Shown: positions 23,153-34,330, numbered from the stretch's first letter. The stretch is DNA of 64,000 nucleotides from Oxytropis ochrocephala (GCA_020916435.1 CM037092.1:83834817-83898816), one strand, 5' to 3'. Numbers and translations are program-made. Notes: generated by a model from the letters alone, not told the origin.

Positions 23153-24960
23153 GAGACTTGGTTTCTTGATTTAGGTGCAAAGACACACATGTGTGGGTCA
23201 AAGAAATGGTTTATTGAGCTTGATTTGGAGTTCAAAGAAACTGTGAGGATTGGAGATGGAAGGAGGCTATGTGTTGAAGGAAGAGAAAGTGTGAGAATGA
23301 AAATTCAAGGAAGGGTTCAGGTCATCACAGGGGTATACTATCTTCCAAATTTGAGAAGCAACCTTTTGAGCATAGGCTAATTGCAATAGAAGAAATTGAA
23401 AGTAGTGTTCGAGGATACCAAATGCAAGGTGTTTCATCTTGAGAAAGGGTTGATCATCACATCTCACATGGAAAACAACAGAATGTTTGCAATCATAGCT
23501 TCTTTTGTTGCCAATGAGACAAAATGTATGCAGGCTACCAGTAAGAAGGTAACTGAGCTATGGCACAAAAGATTCGGCCTTCTCAGTTACAAGGGTTTGA
23601 TGTTACTAAAAAAAAAGGAGATGGTGAAGGGGGCTTCCTACATTGAATGAAATAGAGAAGGTGTGCTCGAGCTGTCAACTGGGAAAACAACACAGAGATG
23701 CTATGGCCAAACACAGCAATTGGAGAGCAAAAAGGAAGCTAGAATTGGTGCATTCAGAAATTTGTGGCCCTCTCACACCAGAATCAAACAGCAAAATGAG
23801 GTATTTTATAACCTTTATAGATGATTTTAGTAGAAAAGGTTGGATATTTTTCTTGAGAGAAAAATCTGTTGCACTTGAAGCATTTAGGAGGTTTAAGACT
23901 ATGGTTGAGAAAGAAAGTAAGTGTACTATTAGTCGCTTATGCTTCGATAGAGGTGGTGAGTTTAACTTAAATGAGTTTATTAAGTTTTTTGTTGATAATG
24001 GAATAAGAAGGCAACTCATCAAGCACCTTCACACCCCAACAAAATGGGGTTGCAGAGAGGAAAAAGAACCGCTATGAACATGCATGGTGTATGTTGAATG
24101 AGTCTAGTTTGCCTAAAAGTTTTTGGCCTGAAGCAGCAAAATGGAGTTTCTATGTGTTAGATAGATGTCCCACCATATCTGTTAAGAACATCACCCCTCA
24201 AGAAGCCTAGTGTGGCATCAAACCTTCACAAAACATTTTAGAGTTTTTGGTTGTCTACAATACATGCATATACCAGAAAATCAAAGAAAGAAGTTAGATG
24301 ATAGGAGTAAGAAATGTGTCTTCTTAGGGATATGTGAATAGTCTAAAGCCTATAGACTATATGACCCTATCACTAAGAAGATAATGATTAGCAAAGATGC
24401 GCAATTTGATGAGAATAACAATTGGAATTGGGAAACTGCTGAACATGAGAAGATCACATGTGACCTTGATAATGAGATTGATCATGTGGATATTGAACCA
24501 CTTGCTACACCTGAGATTTCTGTTCATAACAGTGAAAATGATCCTAATTCCACTCCAAACTTGACTCAAGAGAGGAGAAATGATGAGGGTGAACCTGATA
24601 CTGCACCTGGCAGTGATAATGATGATGAAGGTGAGTCAAGCTTGAGGCAAGGGACCAAAATCATAACTAAACCAGTGTGGTGTAAAGACTATGAAGTAAA
24701 TGGGGTACCTAATACTGACAGTGATGGGAATCTTGTTGATCTACATAGTCTGGTAGCCTTTGATAACCAAATTGATCCTGTTACCTATGCCGAAGCTACT
24801 CAGCATAAGAAATGGAGGTCTGCAATGGATGCAGAGATATCTGCCATTGAAAGGAATGATACATGAGACTTAGTGGACTTACCAAAGGGAGCAAAAAGAA
24901 TAGGAGTAAAATGGGTCTACAAGACAAAATACAATGAGAAAGGAAAGGTAGACAAGCTCT
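23069..24960 (+). pseudogene. Copia pol: protease, integrase, start of RT
   Basis: The protease region reads WFLDLGAKTHMCGSKKWF (23158 on; the catalytic D-S-G is D-L-G here). GAG-pre-integrase follows (LWHKRFGLLSYKGLMLL near 23560), then the HHCC-like CSSCQLGKQHR. The integrase core is at 23745-24060 (HSEICGPLTPESNSKMRYF, FIDDFSRKGW, DRGGEFNLNEF). Acidic linker follows to 24866, then GAKRIGVKWVYKTKYNEKG at the start of RT. Breaks lie near 23380, 23645, 24060 and 24866. RT and RNase H are absent. Confidence 0.88.
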
Positions 24961-25036
24961 ATATTGTAACACAATTCATTCAATTCAAAGTAATTCAGTT
25001 GAAAACAGTTTTCAGTTAGAGATTCTGTTTCTTACA
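24955..25036 (+). repeat. Remnant of copia 3' LTR
   Basis: CTCTATATTGTAACACAATT to TTCTTACA matches the last ~80 bp of the 5' LTR. The join to RT is at CAAGC, a sequence shared by both partners. Confidence 0.9.
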
Positions 25037-25041
25037 TCAAG

Positions 25042-25654
25042 ATGTCATAATTTTCAGTGATAATAAGTGGGCATGATTTTCGTGTTGATGTTGTTGAGCA
25101 TTTGGTGTAATGTTTTAGGGGTTACCCGTGACAGATCCAGGATCCTGACAAAGTAGTAATACAAGCTATAAGAAAATTTGTGCTCTTTAAAAGCAACATT
25201 AAAATGAAACATAATTGACAATATTCAAGTACTAACTATTTTTATGTATATGGCAATCTTTTACGCTCTAGCGCACAATCAACACACAAAGACAATAATG
25301 AACGTTGTATATAAAAAAATGCTTACTAATCAGAGAACATTGTAATACAAGAAAAATATGGAAGTGGGATGTTGAATTATTATTAGAACAAGAAGATTAA
25401 GATGTAGGTTGTGAGTCGCAACAATAGAAATAGAATATGTAAAAAGTAATGCATAAGGAGAGAAGTAGCAACTCTAACAAACAAACAAGCTAACTTTCGG
25501 TCATTAATTGACAATGATCAACAAAGTCACCGATAATCGAACAAGCATACAAATAAATAACAAAAACTAAAATGAATCTATAAGTCGCAATTTAATGTCA
25601 TATTCAAGTGATATAGCATAGCATTAACACCCTAACATTAAGAACAAGGTGATA
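25042..25654. other. Host repeat end and F-box 3' flank
   Basis: 25042-25110 completes the repeat unit split by copia. 25430-25654 is the 3' flank shared with F-box copies 1 and 2 (GTAAAAAGTAATGC, AACAAAGTCACC, AAGAACAAGGTGATATTAAA). Nothing is recognised between. Confidence 0.5.
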
Positions 25655-26826
25655 TTAAACTCTCAACATAGACTTCAGAAACCATCCAAGAACCGATGTT
25701 TGAACCCTAGGAATCTTAGAAGTACCATTTACGTAATTGTAAACAACTAACTCCATATCCAATTTCGGACCTTTATAATCAAGCAACACTTGCTCATCCT
25801 CGGATGCATATACAACCTTGGTATAAGCAAAAAATGCGAAGACCTCCTCATAATGAATCTTGAACAATTTAGTCCATGACTCCTTAATTCCATAATCGTT
25901 CATAACCCAAACATCAAAAAACTCACCCTCATTTGCAAAAGAAACACAAGCAATCCCTCAACACTCCTAAAGTCGATGGATAATACACGATCTTCTCAAA
26001 ATCAGGCATTAAAAATGTTCGATACGACTCATTCTCCAAATCTAGAGAAACAATAAACTTGGGGACCATTCTCGAACAACCATATGCCAACCAATTAACA
26101 GATCGACTTACAAATATTCCTGGTCCATATGGACCATCATATGGAAAACTATCTATCCTTCTCCGTAAATCGGTACAAAAGTATAAACACTAACTTCTCT
26201 TTTTTTGGGTTACGCGCAAAAATCACTAACTTCAAAATGATTTGTAATGAACGGAAGGGGTTTGTAAGTAATAGCAAATACCTTATAATTATCAATGAAA
26301 TGATCATACCCGAAAGTGTAGTGAGGTTTGAAACCACGGGTTGCTCCTGGATTCAACAAAGGGGGCAAAATCTTGAACTTTCTAATCGAAGGATTCCATA
26401 AAAGAGCATAATGTTGATATTTAACGGCGAATAATAGAATGCCATCGCAAGAGGAAACACAACGACCACGCACCGTAATCACTTTGTTAATCGCCTGCGG
26501 GGTATGAGTTGTAATTGCGGGACACGTGAGGTTGTCGATACGTCACTGAAAATAGAGGAGATTGTGGAGTCCCAGAGAAGTGAGTCTCTACCATTTACAA
26601 TGAGGTGGTGGTGGTGGTGGTACGTTTTTGACACATCAAGGTGTTTCTTGGCGAATTGGGGATCAGAAATTAGGGATTTCCATGACTTGCAGACACATTT
26701 GAGTTGTATGAGGAATTTCACGGGGAGCCTACAAAATATTTCGGAGACGAGATCCAACGGAAGGGTGGGAATGTGAATTGATGGTGAGATTAGGGTTCCG
26801 GTGGGGGTGTGGCTGCCCGGCGACAT
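25655..26826 (-). pseudogene. F-box protein pseudogene 3 (FBA-type)
   Basis: This is the best-kept N-terminus of the three: MSPGSHTPTGTLISPSIHIP at 26826, then PLDLVSEIFCRLPVKFLIQL and SWKSLISDPQFAKKHLDVS. It runs open to about 26482, where a one-base shift leads into VRGRCVSSCDGILLFAV, ALLWNPSIRKFKILPPL and YTFGYDHF. A TAA at 26211-26213 and more shifts follow; GPGIFVS, SLDLENESYR and TLGVLRDCLCFF can be traced to 25930. The last part, MNDYGIKESWTKLFKIHYEE, is open at 25655-25903. Intact relatives recruit substrates to SCF ubiquitin ligases. It shares upstream and downstream flanks with copies 1 and 2. Confidence 0.87.
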
Positions 26827-27183
26827 TTCTGCAAATGAAGTAGTTCCAAGGCAACCAAAACTATGCCATTTAGTACATATACGATTAATTTATTGCTTTT
26901 AATATTTCTTATATGATGATTTTTTTTGACCATATCTGATTTTGTTTTGGAAAGCATAATATATTAATGAAAAATCATGCATATTCTTTAGATTTTAAGA
27001 TAATTAAATGAAATTTTAAAATAATTATGTCAATTTTTATTTATTATTTATTACTTTGTATTACACTAAATATTTTCAAATTATTATTTATTATTCCGGT
27101 CCGACCCCAATTTGACTCCGGTTAAACCCTTAAACCGATGTCTAGTTTGATTCGATGTCAAACCCAATTTTAATTGTCTTGAA
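26827..27183. repeat. Upstream block of F-box copy 3
   Basis: Matches 14768-15010 and, from AATCATGCATATTC on, 11444-11650. It includes GGTCCGAC, TTAAACCCTTAAACCGATGT and AACCCAATTTTAATT. It probably held the promoter of the ancestral F-box gene. Confidence 0.75.
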
Positions 27184-27565
27184 GATAAACTTACTCCAAG
27201 AGTAACCCTTGTAGAGTTACTCCACTTAATATCTTTTTGTAGAGATTAAATTTTACCAATCCAATCGTTGAATAGCTTTATATTATCTTAAGGATCATGC
27301 ATACCAAAAATTATAAACATTGGATATATGTAGCTATTGAATCTTATAGTCCATACTTTACTTGTATTTTAAAATGTATATTATACGTTGAATTGAACTT
27401 ATTTGATGAAAGGTCAAACATTTTTAAAATTTTATGAAAATTTGTATACTTGATCTACTCAATTAGAACTACTAATTTGACAGTTGGATTGGTAAAATTT
27501 ATTATATACAAAGAGATATTAAGTCAAGTAACTCTTACAAGAGTTGCTCTTGGAGTAAGTTGATC
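27184..27565. mobile_element. MITE with ~90 bp terminal inverted repeats
   Basis: The left end GATAAACTTACTCCAAGAG and the right end (minus strand GATCAACTTACTCCAAGAG) continue as imperfect inverted repeats for about 90 bp, through CTTGTA, GAGTTACT, ACTTAATATCT and AATTTTACCAATCCAA. The 382 bp element encodes nothing. Long terminal repeats suggest a Mutator-like origin, but a clear target duplication is not visible. Confidence 0.85.
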
Positions 27566-27831
27566 CCCACCAGCTTCAGAATACTAATAAAAATTTTAAA
27601 AAAAAATACCTGGCAAATATTTGCTTCTGATATTTAGAGAAACAAATAACTGTCACTGATATATAAAAATCAGGAGATTTATATTTGTTATATAGGTAAC
27701 TATAATTTTTTAATGCTATTATAATTTTCAAATTACTGATCTACTATCTTTTAACGACTAGAAAAAGTTTCAAGCTGATTTTTTAGTCTCTTAGAAAAAC
27801 AGGAAGACCTAATGACTATTCAGACTACTGA
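27566..27831. other. No gene seen
   Basis: AT-rich spacer between the MITE and the gypsy LTR; no feature recognised. Confidence 0.5.
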
Positions 27832-29200
27832 TGTAATATCCCTAGTTTAGTTAATTTCAGTTTATGAAATTAACGAGTTATTTATTATTCGAAGTGAAAT
27901 ATAAATCAAGATACGGAAATGGGATAGGCGAGAAAGAAATATATATTCACTAAGTCTTAAGCTTAAGATGTCTTAGTGTCTAAATGATGTCGTTATTTGG
28001 GTTAAATTTGTACTTAAGTGAGTATTAGTGAGCCAATGGCAAGAGTTTGAGTTTGAAGTGTATTTGAGTTCATGCGAGCTTAAGATACCGTACGGGGACC
28101 ATTCGTGTGTTTCTCTTTTTGAGCTTTTCTCGAACTCGCGGTAAATTGTGATTTTCATCACAAAGTGGTGAGTTCTACTCACGTTAAGCATTTTGATTCT
28201 TGTTTGAATTGGTTGCTGAAGTTATTGGTGTTTTGCATTTTAGTGACTGGGAACGTTTTACTGATTGAAAAATCATGTGGTTTTCCATTTTAGAAATTAG
28301 ACTGAATGCTTGGTAATTTGGCACCGGTTTGGTTGCATTTGGAGTTGTGTTGCTTTAGATATAGGCTCCACAAGTTAGGGTACTATTCTAGGAGCATTTT
28401 GGACATAGGTGCTGTATTTTCGAAACGAGAAATATTAGATGGTAAGACAAGAAACATAAGAAAATAAGAAAAACAAAATAATACACTTGATGTGTAGTGT
28501 TAGTTGGTGCCTACAATTCAACTTCAAGTATATTTCCAACATTTCTTACAAAAACTATTCTTACTAATTATGGGGCTTATTTTGTTAGAAAATATACTTA
28601 ATTTCAGTCATTTTGGCGTTGATTTAGTTAAATTTGAAATTCTATATAGCTCGAGTTATAAGTATCCCAAATTAGGTAAAAGTTTATAAAATAAACTAAT
28701 TATAGGTTCAGTGTTTTGGGTATTGTGGTCTCAATTGAACTCCTTTTTGAAAGATTTTTATTACTTTGAAAACAACAAACAATATGCTATCGTTTAGGCT
28801 CAAGTTTCAGATTAATTGGTTAAGTTTTGGTTATTTTAGAAGTGGTAGAAGTTAGGAGATTTATTCTGTCCAACCTAGGAACCATTCAATCTATTTTTTT
28901 TAAAAAACTGTACTAATTAGCTCATTATTTGACAAAACTAAAGATTTAATCAAAAATTAGTCATGCATACCTTTCCAACAAGTGGTCGGTTACAATTTTC
29001 AACTTCATTTAATATGTTAAACGTTTTCTTAAATTTTAAGTACGGTTGTCTTAGTACATGTGAAAGAGTACATGTGTTTTGGAAAACTAAACGAATTACA
29101 TGTCCTATTTGAATTTGTATTAATAACGCGAATGATTATTGTTGTATTCATCTAAACCGGTCATTGAATAATGATAAATAGATTATATCGAATTTAAGAG
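27832..29200 (+). mobile_element. Gypsy LTR, plus orientation, truncated on the right
   Basis: Starts TGTAATATCCCTAG with TTAATTTC and AAATTAACGAG close behind. The same succession is found on the minus strand from 44576 downward. Further matches are TGATTTTCATCAC near 28150, TTTGGAGTTGTG near 28340, CTCGAGTTATAAGT near 28650 and CTCAATTGAACTCC near 28730. The right limit is uncertain. No internal sequence follows. Confidence 0.65.
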
Positions 29201-29255
29201 GCAGTCCAATGCGGGTAAGATATATAAATTATATCGATTGTGGGTGACGACCCAT

Positions 29256-29312
29256 TGAATAGCATAATAGGCAGGGAATGTCATGGAATAGCATAATAGG
29301 CAGGGAATGTCA
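29256..29312. repeat. 28 bp tandem duplication at the plastid-insert junction
   Basis: GAATAGCATAATAGGCAGGG followed by AATGTCA occurs twice in a row, just outside the first recognisable plastid sequence. It looks like filler made during end joining. Confidence 0.85.
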
Positions 29313-29340
29313 TTAGCCTTCAACCTAGGCCCAAGTGACT

Positions 29341-29590
29341 TTCCTCTTACTAAAAATTTCATTGGTGTCGGTATTGACATGTAGAATGGGACTCTATCTT
29401 TATTCTCGTCTGATTAATCATTTCTTCAAAAGATCCATCAGACTATGGTGGAGTGACTGATTTGATCAATGAATATTCCATTTTTCTTCAAGTTGGAATT
29501 GATTTGATTCACATCTTTTGTAATCGAAATCTAAATATTTACAAATATAAGTTTGTAATTTTCATTAATCAACTGAAATAGTATTTCAAG

Positions 29591-29676
<86 letters not shown>

Positions 29677-29940
29677 GTTTATCTTTGATCAATTCTAGAA
29701 TTTTGATAGAAGGATTAATTTCCCTCTTGCTAAAACGAAATGTTGTCAACTCCATTTGTTAGAACGACTTTCATTGAGTCTCTGCACTCATGCTTTATTT
29801 GTTTAATTTTAACTTTCGAACTTTTATTTTTTTGTTTTCTGAAGCGAGATTTGGCTCAGGATTGCCCATTGTGAATTTCAGGGTTTCTCTGAATTTGAAA
29901 GTTTTCACTTTGTAAGTTTCCATACCAAGGCTAAATCCAA
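29341..29940 (-). other. Plastid trnL-UAA group I intron, nuclear copy, 3' end missing
   Basis: On the minus strand it starts after the 5' exon and keeps GGGCAATCCTGAGCCAAATC, GTGCAGAGACTCAATG, CAAATGGAGTTGAC and GGGACTCTATCTTT-complement blocks in the right order. It stops just before the 3' exon. An (AT)n tract of about 80 bp at 29591-29670 interrupts it. Confidence 0.9.
29591..29670. repeat. (AT)n microsatellite inside the trnL intron copy
   Basis: Long pure AT run; an unusual expansion relative to plastid trnL introns as I know them. Confidence 0.9.
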
Positions 29941-29977
29941 TTAAGTCCGTAGCGTCTACCAATTTCACCATATCCCC
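29941..29977 (-). pseudogene. trnL-UAA: Plastid tRNA-Leu(UAA) 5' exon, nuclear copy
   Basis: Minus strand GGGGATATGGTGAAATTGGT then AGACGCTACGGACTTAA. This is the 5' half of plastid tRNA-Leu with the D-arm and the start of the anticodon. The 3' exon is absent, so no tRNA can form. Confidence 0.93.
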
Positions 29978-30346
29978 CCTTTTTTCTTTGAGATTCGAAT
30001 CTCATTAGGATGTTTTTTCATTTGTATTATTATATGAGAATGTAATAATATGCAGGAACTTTTCAATTTATTAGATAGCTAGTCCCGTATTGAAAGAAAA
30101 AAAAGTTTCCTTCTATCACTTTTTAATTGATTTTCTTTCATCTATATTGGATACCCATATTTGGTCAAATCAGAAATGATTCTATTATCTCTGTATCAAA
30201 AACTTCATAAGTGGAAAGTTCTTATTCTTCAGTCATTGCATAATTAGGGTTTTGAATTGGAATAAGACGACCTTGTCATTTTTTCATTCTTAATTCTTTT
30301 TCAATAGGAAAACAGGAAGAAGAATGATAGGTGTTAAGCTTTTTTT

Positions 30347-30468
30347 CATCCAGGCGCCGAGCTATTTTTCCGCAGGACCTCTCCTATAGTATCGTCACCG
30401 CAGTAGAGTTTAACCACCAAGTTCGGGATGGGTTGGTGTGGTTCCTCTACGCCTAGGACACCGGAATA
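30347..30468 (-). pseudogene. rrn5: Plastid 5S rRNA, nuclear copy
   Basis: The full length of plastid 5S rRNA is present on the minus strand, from TATTCCGGTGTCCTAGGCGT to GGCGCCTGGATG, with a few substitutions. Its plastid neighbour spacer toward rrn4.5 follows to about 30600. It lacks nuclear 5S promoter organisation and is taken as a non-functional insertion. Confidence 0.93.
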
Positions 30469-30730
30469 TCGAACCATGAACGAAACGAAGAAAGGCATGA
30501 GATAAAAAAAGCATATTAACTATATTAGGTCCTAATTCTTGACTGGAGGGGACACCAAAGGCCTCTGCCCTTCCATCCATAGGGATGGGGGACATATTAA
30601 CATATTTTTTTTATTTCCTATATAAGAATATAATTTTTTTATTTAGATATAATAAATAATATAGAATTTCTATTTCAAATTCAAAATTAGAACATAATAA
30701 TTCAATATAATAATGAATTAATTAAATTTA

Positions 30731-30740
<10 letters not shown>

Positions 30741-30763
<23 letters not shown>
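30741..30763. repeat. Short (TA)n tract
   Basis: About 23 bp of TA within an AT-rich stretch of unassigned sequence (30600-31041). Confidence 0.85.
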
Positions 30764-30766
<3 letters not shown>

Positions 30767-31041
30767 ATTTAAAATAAATTTAAAAATTTGTTTGTTTTCT
30801 CGATTGTATTCTTTTTCAACACTAATATTGATATTGACAAGTGTATCAAACAAATATAATCCGATCGTGAATTAATGAATTGATTTACTAATTTTATTTA
30901 TTATTATTAATTAATATATTATTATTTGAGAAAATTTCTTGTATTTGATCTGTTCATTTCGACGTTCAGAATCGATTCGCCTTCACGATTTTTTATTTTT
31001 TTTATTTCGATTGGATATTTACATTTTTTAAAATTTCATTA

Positions 31042-31078
31042 GGGTTGCTAACTCAATGGTAGAGTACTCGGCTTTTAA
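31042..31078 (+). pseudogene. trnK-UUU: Plastid tRNA-Lys(UUU) 5' exon, nuclear copy
   Basis: GGGTTGCTAACTCAATGGTA then GAGTACTCGGCTTTTAA, followed at once by the group II intron start GTGCGACT. The 3' exon is not present. Confidence 0.93.
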
Positions 31079-31422
31079 GTGCGACTCCATTTATTACACA
31101 TTTCTATGAACTAATTGGTTCATCCATACCATCGGTAGGGTTTGTAAGACCATGATTGATCCAGAAAGGAATGAATGGAAAAAGCAGCATGTCGTATCAA
31201 TGGCGAATTCTAAAAGCTTTTCATTCGTATTGGACCCGACCCAAATTTTCGTTTGAATTGTTGGCTCGGAAAAAATGAATTCAGTTGGGTTGAATTAATA
31301 AAGGGATAGAGCTTAGCTCCTCCAATTATAAGGAAACAAAAAGCAACGAGCTTTCATTTTTTATTTGAAAGATTACCCCATCTAATTTTACGTTAAAAAA
31401 ACTTAGTGCTTGCTGTGGAAAA
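31079..31422 (+). other. 5' part of the plastid trnK group II intron, nuclear copy
   Basis: Starts GTGCGACT and carries CTAATTGGTTCATCCATACC and GGGTTTGTAAGACCATGATT, as plastid trnK introns do upstream of matK. It breaks off before matK. Confidence 0.85.
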
Positions 31423-31534
31423 TGTAACATCCCAGACTGCTTCTTGAACTGTTGACTGCCCCCACGAACCAACACGAGTCTTTTCAGCATGCTTTGTCCT
31501 CACTTGCATGCTTTAGAAACTTCGGGAAGGTCAC
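31423..31534 (+). mobile_element. Left part of a ~0.4 kb LTR-like element split by Tat1
   Basis: TGTAACATCCCAGACTGC, GCCCCCACGAACCAACACGA and GCATGCTTTGTCCTCACTTG are phrases of a widespread plant LTR. The sequence resumes at 41595 after the Tat element; GTCAC at 31530-31534 and 41590-41594 is the Tat target duplication. Confidence 0.75.
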
Positions 31535-31881
31535 TGCTCTGGGTGTATCAAGCAATTACAGAGGATCGCCAGCGACAAGTGGGCGTCATTGACCAGTGGC
31601 AAAGCCCCAAACACGCTGCTTGGAGCGCAATTCTCGCCGTGAAAACTTCGCCAAAGCGGTCGGACCTCACGATATATATCGCCATTCACACATGGCATCA
31701 GTGCGTTCTCTTACCTTGTGCTATCTCGCCCGGCGACCTCTCACTAGATCGTCGGAGTGTCTTTGCAGGTACCACCCGAGGTGCTCAGCGTGAAGCCAGG
31801 ACCGGTCCTCTCCTTCGTTCAACGGCCGCCCGGTCAGCGGACAACAACAACTTCAACACTTCATTGGTCAAGGTACGATCA
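31535..31881 (+). repeat. 5' LTR of Tat1
   Basis: TGCTCTGGGTGTATC to GGTACGATCA, 347 bp, with a TATA-like GATATATATCGCC near 31670. Aligns with 41235-41589 and 56806-57156. Confidence 0.92.
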
Positions 31882-31902
31882 ATTGGCGACCACAGTGGGA
31901 GC
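31882..31902 (+). other. Primer-binding-like site of Tat1
   Basis: ATTGGCGACCACAGTGGGAG follows the LTR directly. The same site follows the Tat2 LTR (57157) and, slightly changed, the gag-only element's LTR. I do not assign the tRNA. Confidence 0.7.
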
Positions 31903-32557
31903 CCGAGCGCTATCCTACTCCATTCATGGCTCCACGCGACCGGCCCCAGACGAGGGCCTCATCGAGACTCAACCCCTCCGGGCAACATCCTCAAACCAAC
32001 AGACCCGGGCGTGGCGTTACAATCCACGCGAATCTCAAGGACATCCACGGCGAGAGCCCTCAGCGTACTGCTGATGCGTGGACCCGTTCTTCAACAGATT
32101 GAGCGCCCGCTCCTAACGATTTACTGCTTAGAGCTGATTGAAGCGGGCATTGAGAACCATTGCGAGCAGCATGTCACTCGTGTCGTTCTCTACGATCTGC
32201 ATAAACAAGAACCGAGTTATCGCAGATAGAGATGAGTGATCTCTGCGTTACGAAAGAGAGGTCTATTCCGGACCGTCGTGCGTGCGGAAGACGGAGAACT
32301 TTCTTATCGGCGCCGCCTACGCAGCGTGTACATCGCTCCCTCCTAGAAGGAGCCTTTCGCAGAGAGCACCACCCACCGATCTCGTGCGGCGAGCAAGAAC
32401 ACGTGTGGTCGCCCGCAAGCGGGAACATCTTGCAGACGCGGATTCGTTATCTTCACGATGACTATGATGATTCCAGCCTACCGCGTCCGACACCGCCGCT
32501 CGCCCACGGTACTCTTCTAATGAGTCGTCCGGTTCCACGTCGGTCGAGAAGCGAGTC

Positions 32558-33720
32558 TTGGGACTCGTGAAGAGCTTGAAGATTACAGAGATGGAAGGAT
32601 CGGGGCGTCTCACATCGGTAGGAGAGAGGCCAGCGAACGCCCAAAAAGACCTCCTCAACTTCCACCGTCGGCCTCCGGAGTGTTTTATGGAATGCCGGCA
32701 ACGCGGCGTGCCTCGCTATGCAACCCTTTGGGTCGAACGGCATTCGGGGCGGTCACGGCCCATTCACCCGGAAATCGGCGCTACGAGATCCCCAGAGATT
32801 TAAGAAAGCCTCCTAATCTGAATAAGTTTGACGATCGTGGCGACCAGCACAAGCATCTCTCGGTACTTTAACAATTATTGCGATTCTGAAGCTGGCTCGA
32901 CCATGAAGTGCCACTGTTCCCTCGATCTTTGGGCGGTCGGGCATTAGAATGGTGGGAGACCGCTTGGCCAATACTATCTCGTCATGGCAAGACTGATCGA
33001 GAATCTTCTTATCGCACTATCTCGACCAACCGCGCCAATATCGATATGAAGAACACTTGGACACGATTGTTCAAGGTGATAATGAGACGAGACGATTACA
33101 TAGACCGGTTCAACACCGAAATTGATGCTGTTCGTGATTTGTCGAGATAAAGATAAGTTGAAATATCTAAAGCGTGGTATTCGACCGGACCACGAGTTCG
33201 TAGAGGAATTCACACTAAACCATTATCAAGATCTCGACTTCTTCCTAACAAGGGCCAACGTCCATATGGCGTATGAAGAAACTTTAGCCGCCAAAAGGCG
33301 CGTCGTGGCGCGACCAAAGGAAGAGCAAGACAGAGGCCGGCTAAAGCTCGTGAAGGTCACCGAGACAACCGGCCCGATTTCGGAGACAAGAAGTTTGATC
33401 ATCGCACTTTTCGCCTCAACACCTCCATTGCACAAATCTACGGTGAGTGCGAACAACGCGAGTTTGTGGGTGTAAAGCGGCCCGATCCACTGCGTGCTCA
33501 AGAAAGGGGCACGACCAGACCAAAAGGTACTGCCGTTACCACAAAAGCAAGGGTCATGATCTGACGATCAGTATGGCCCTCAAAGGCGATATTGAAGAGC
33601 TCATTCGAAAGGCAAGTTGAGCAAGTATGTGAGATCGGAGGATGACGGCGAGAGCCTCGAGAGAAGACGAAAGAGAAAGATCGGGACAGAGGAAAGGGTG
33701 CTCTAGTCATAACGAGCACC
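32558..33720 (+). pseudogene. Tat1 gag
   Basis: Traceable segments in order: PNLNKFDDRGDQHKHLSV (32812 on); PLFPRSLGGRALEWWETAWP (32911 on); NIDMKNTWTRLF and DDYIDRFNTEIDAVRDLS (33040-33150). Then in the next frame come DKLKYLKRGIRPDHEFVEEF and FFLTRANVHMAYEETLA (33155-33290), and a C-terminal His/Cys-type stretch near 33520-33620 (KSKGHD, GDIEELIRKG). Gag packages element RNA. Two or more frameshifts, some at AG/CG changes, interrupt it. Confidence 0.85.
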
Positions 33721-33979
33721 CAAGATAAAGATCGATCGAAGATCGGGATGTCGGTCCAAAGGCCGCAATGTAGCGATGGTTATTCACGGTGGAATCCGTT
33801 GGATCGTAAAGAGTCCAACAAAGCCATGAAAAGAAAGTGGGGCGAGCTCCTAATGGTTGCCTCAACTTACGCGATGCGGCCGGTCTCGAATAGACCGCCC
33901 ATTTCCTTTGGGGGCGAAGACGCTTTCGGCGGCGGGCGAGCGATTATGTTCCGTTGGTAATCGAGCGATTATGGCCAAC

Positions 33980-34330
33980 CACGTAAGTTCAAAGAATTCT
34001 AGTCGACCCGGGGTAGCTCGGCCGACATCATGTTCGAAGGCTTGATTGACAAGATCAAGTTTGATCGGAGCGAGATAATTCCCGAGCCGCGCTACTCCCT
34101 AACGGGCTTCAATGGGCGATCACCTACCCGTTGGGAACGATCGAACTCATGGTCACATTTGGTGGCGACAACTGGAGAGAGCACTTTGTGCGAGGCGGTC
34201 CGTGCGGCGTTCCTCGTACTCCCCCTCAAATCATGCTATCGATTGTATCATTGGTAGGCCCGACCACGGGCAAGCTAGAGGCCGTGGCATCGACGGTGCA
34301 CTTGAAAATGAAATTTTATAGCAGAGACGA
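33980..34330 (+). pseudogene. Tat1 aspartic protease region
   Basis: An active-site-like V-D-P-G-S-S-A-D stretch near 34008-34027 is broken by an extra G. It is followed by IMFEGLIDKIKFDRSEIIP, a GTIELMVTFGG-type loop and EAVASTVHLKMKFYS at the end. This enzyme would cut Gag and Pol. Confidence 0.75.

Larger units (their letters stand above)
21902..25036 (+). mobile_element. Ty1/copia retrotransposon, 3' truncated
   Basis: Bounded by TCAAG on both sides (21897-21901 and 25037-25041). A 234 bp 5' LTR (TGTAAGTAG...CTTACA), a primer-binding site, gag, protease region, integrase and only the very start of RT are present. Then comes a jump at CAAGC into the last ~80 bp of the 3' LTR. The neighbouring repeat unit keeps the empty site at 21621-21640. 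Gene order gag-protease-integrase-RT is diagnostic of copia. Confidence 0.92.
29338..31422. other. Nuclear plastid DNA (NUPT), chimera of distant plastome pieces
   Basis: Three pieces that are far apart in ordinary legume plastomes lie side by side: trnL-UAA intron plus 5' exon (minus), rrn5 with part of the rrn5-rrn4.5 spacer (minus), and the trnK-UUU 5' exon with intron (plus). 29978-30340 is probably the spacer upstream of trnL. 30600-31041 is AT-rich and not assigned. The block ends where the TGTAACATCC element starts (31423). Confidence 0.85.

Noticed and set aside
30347..31078. Functional rRNA or tRNA genes
   Set aside because: The 5S is plastid type in a nuclear insert, and both tRNAs lack their 3' exons. 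They are annotated as pseudogenes only.
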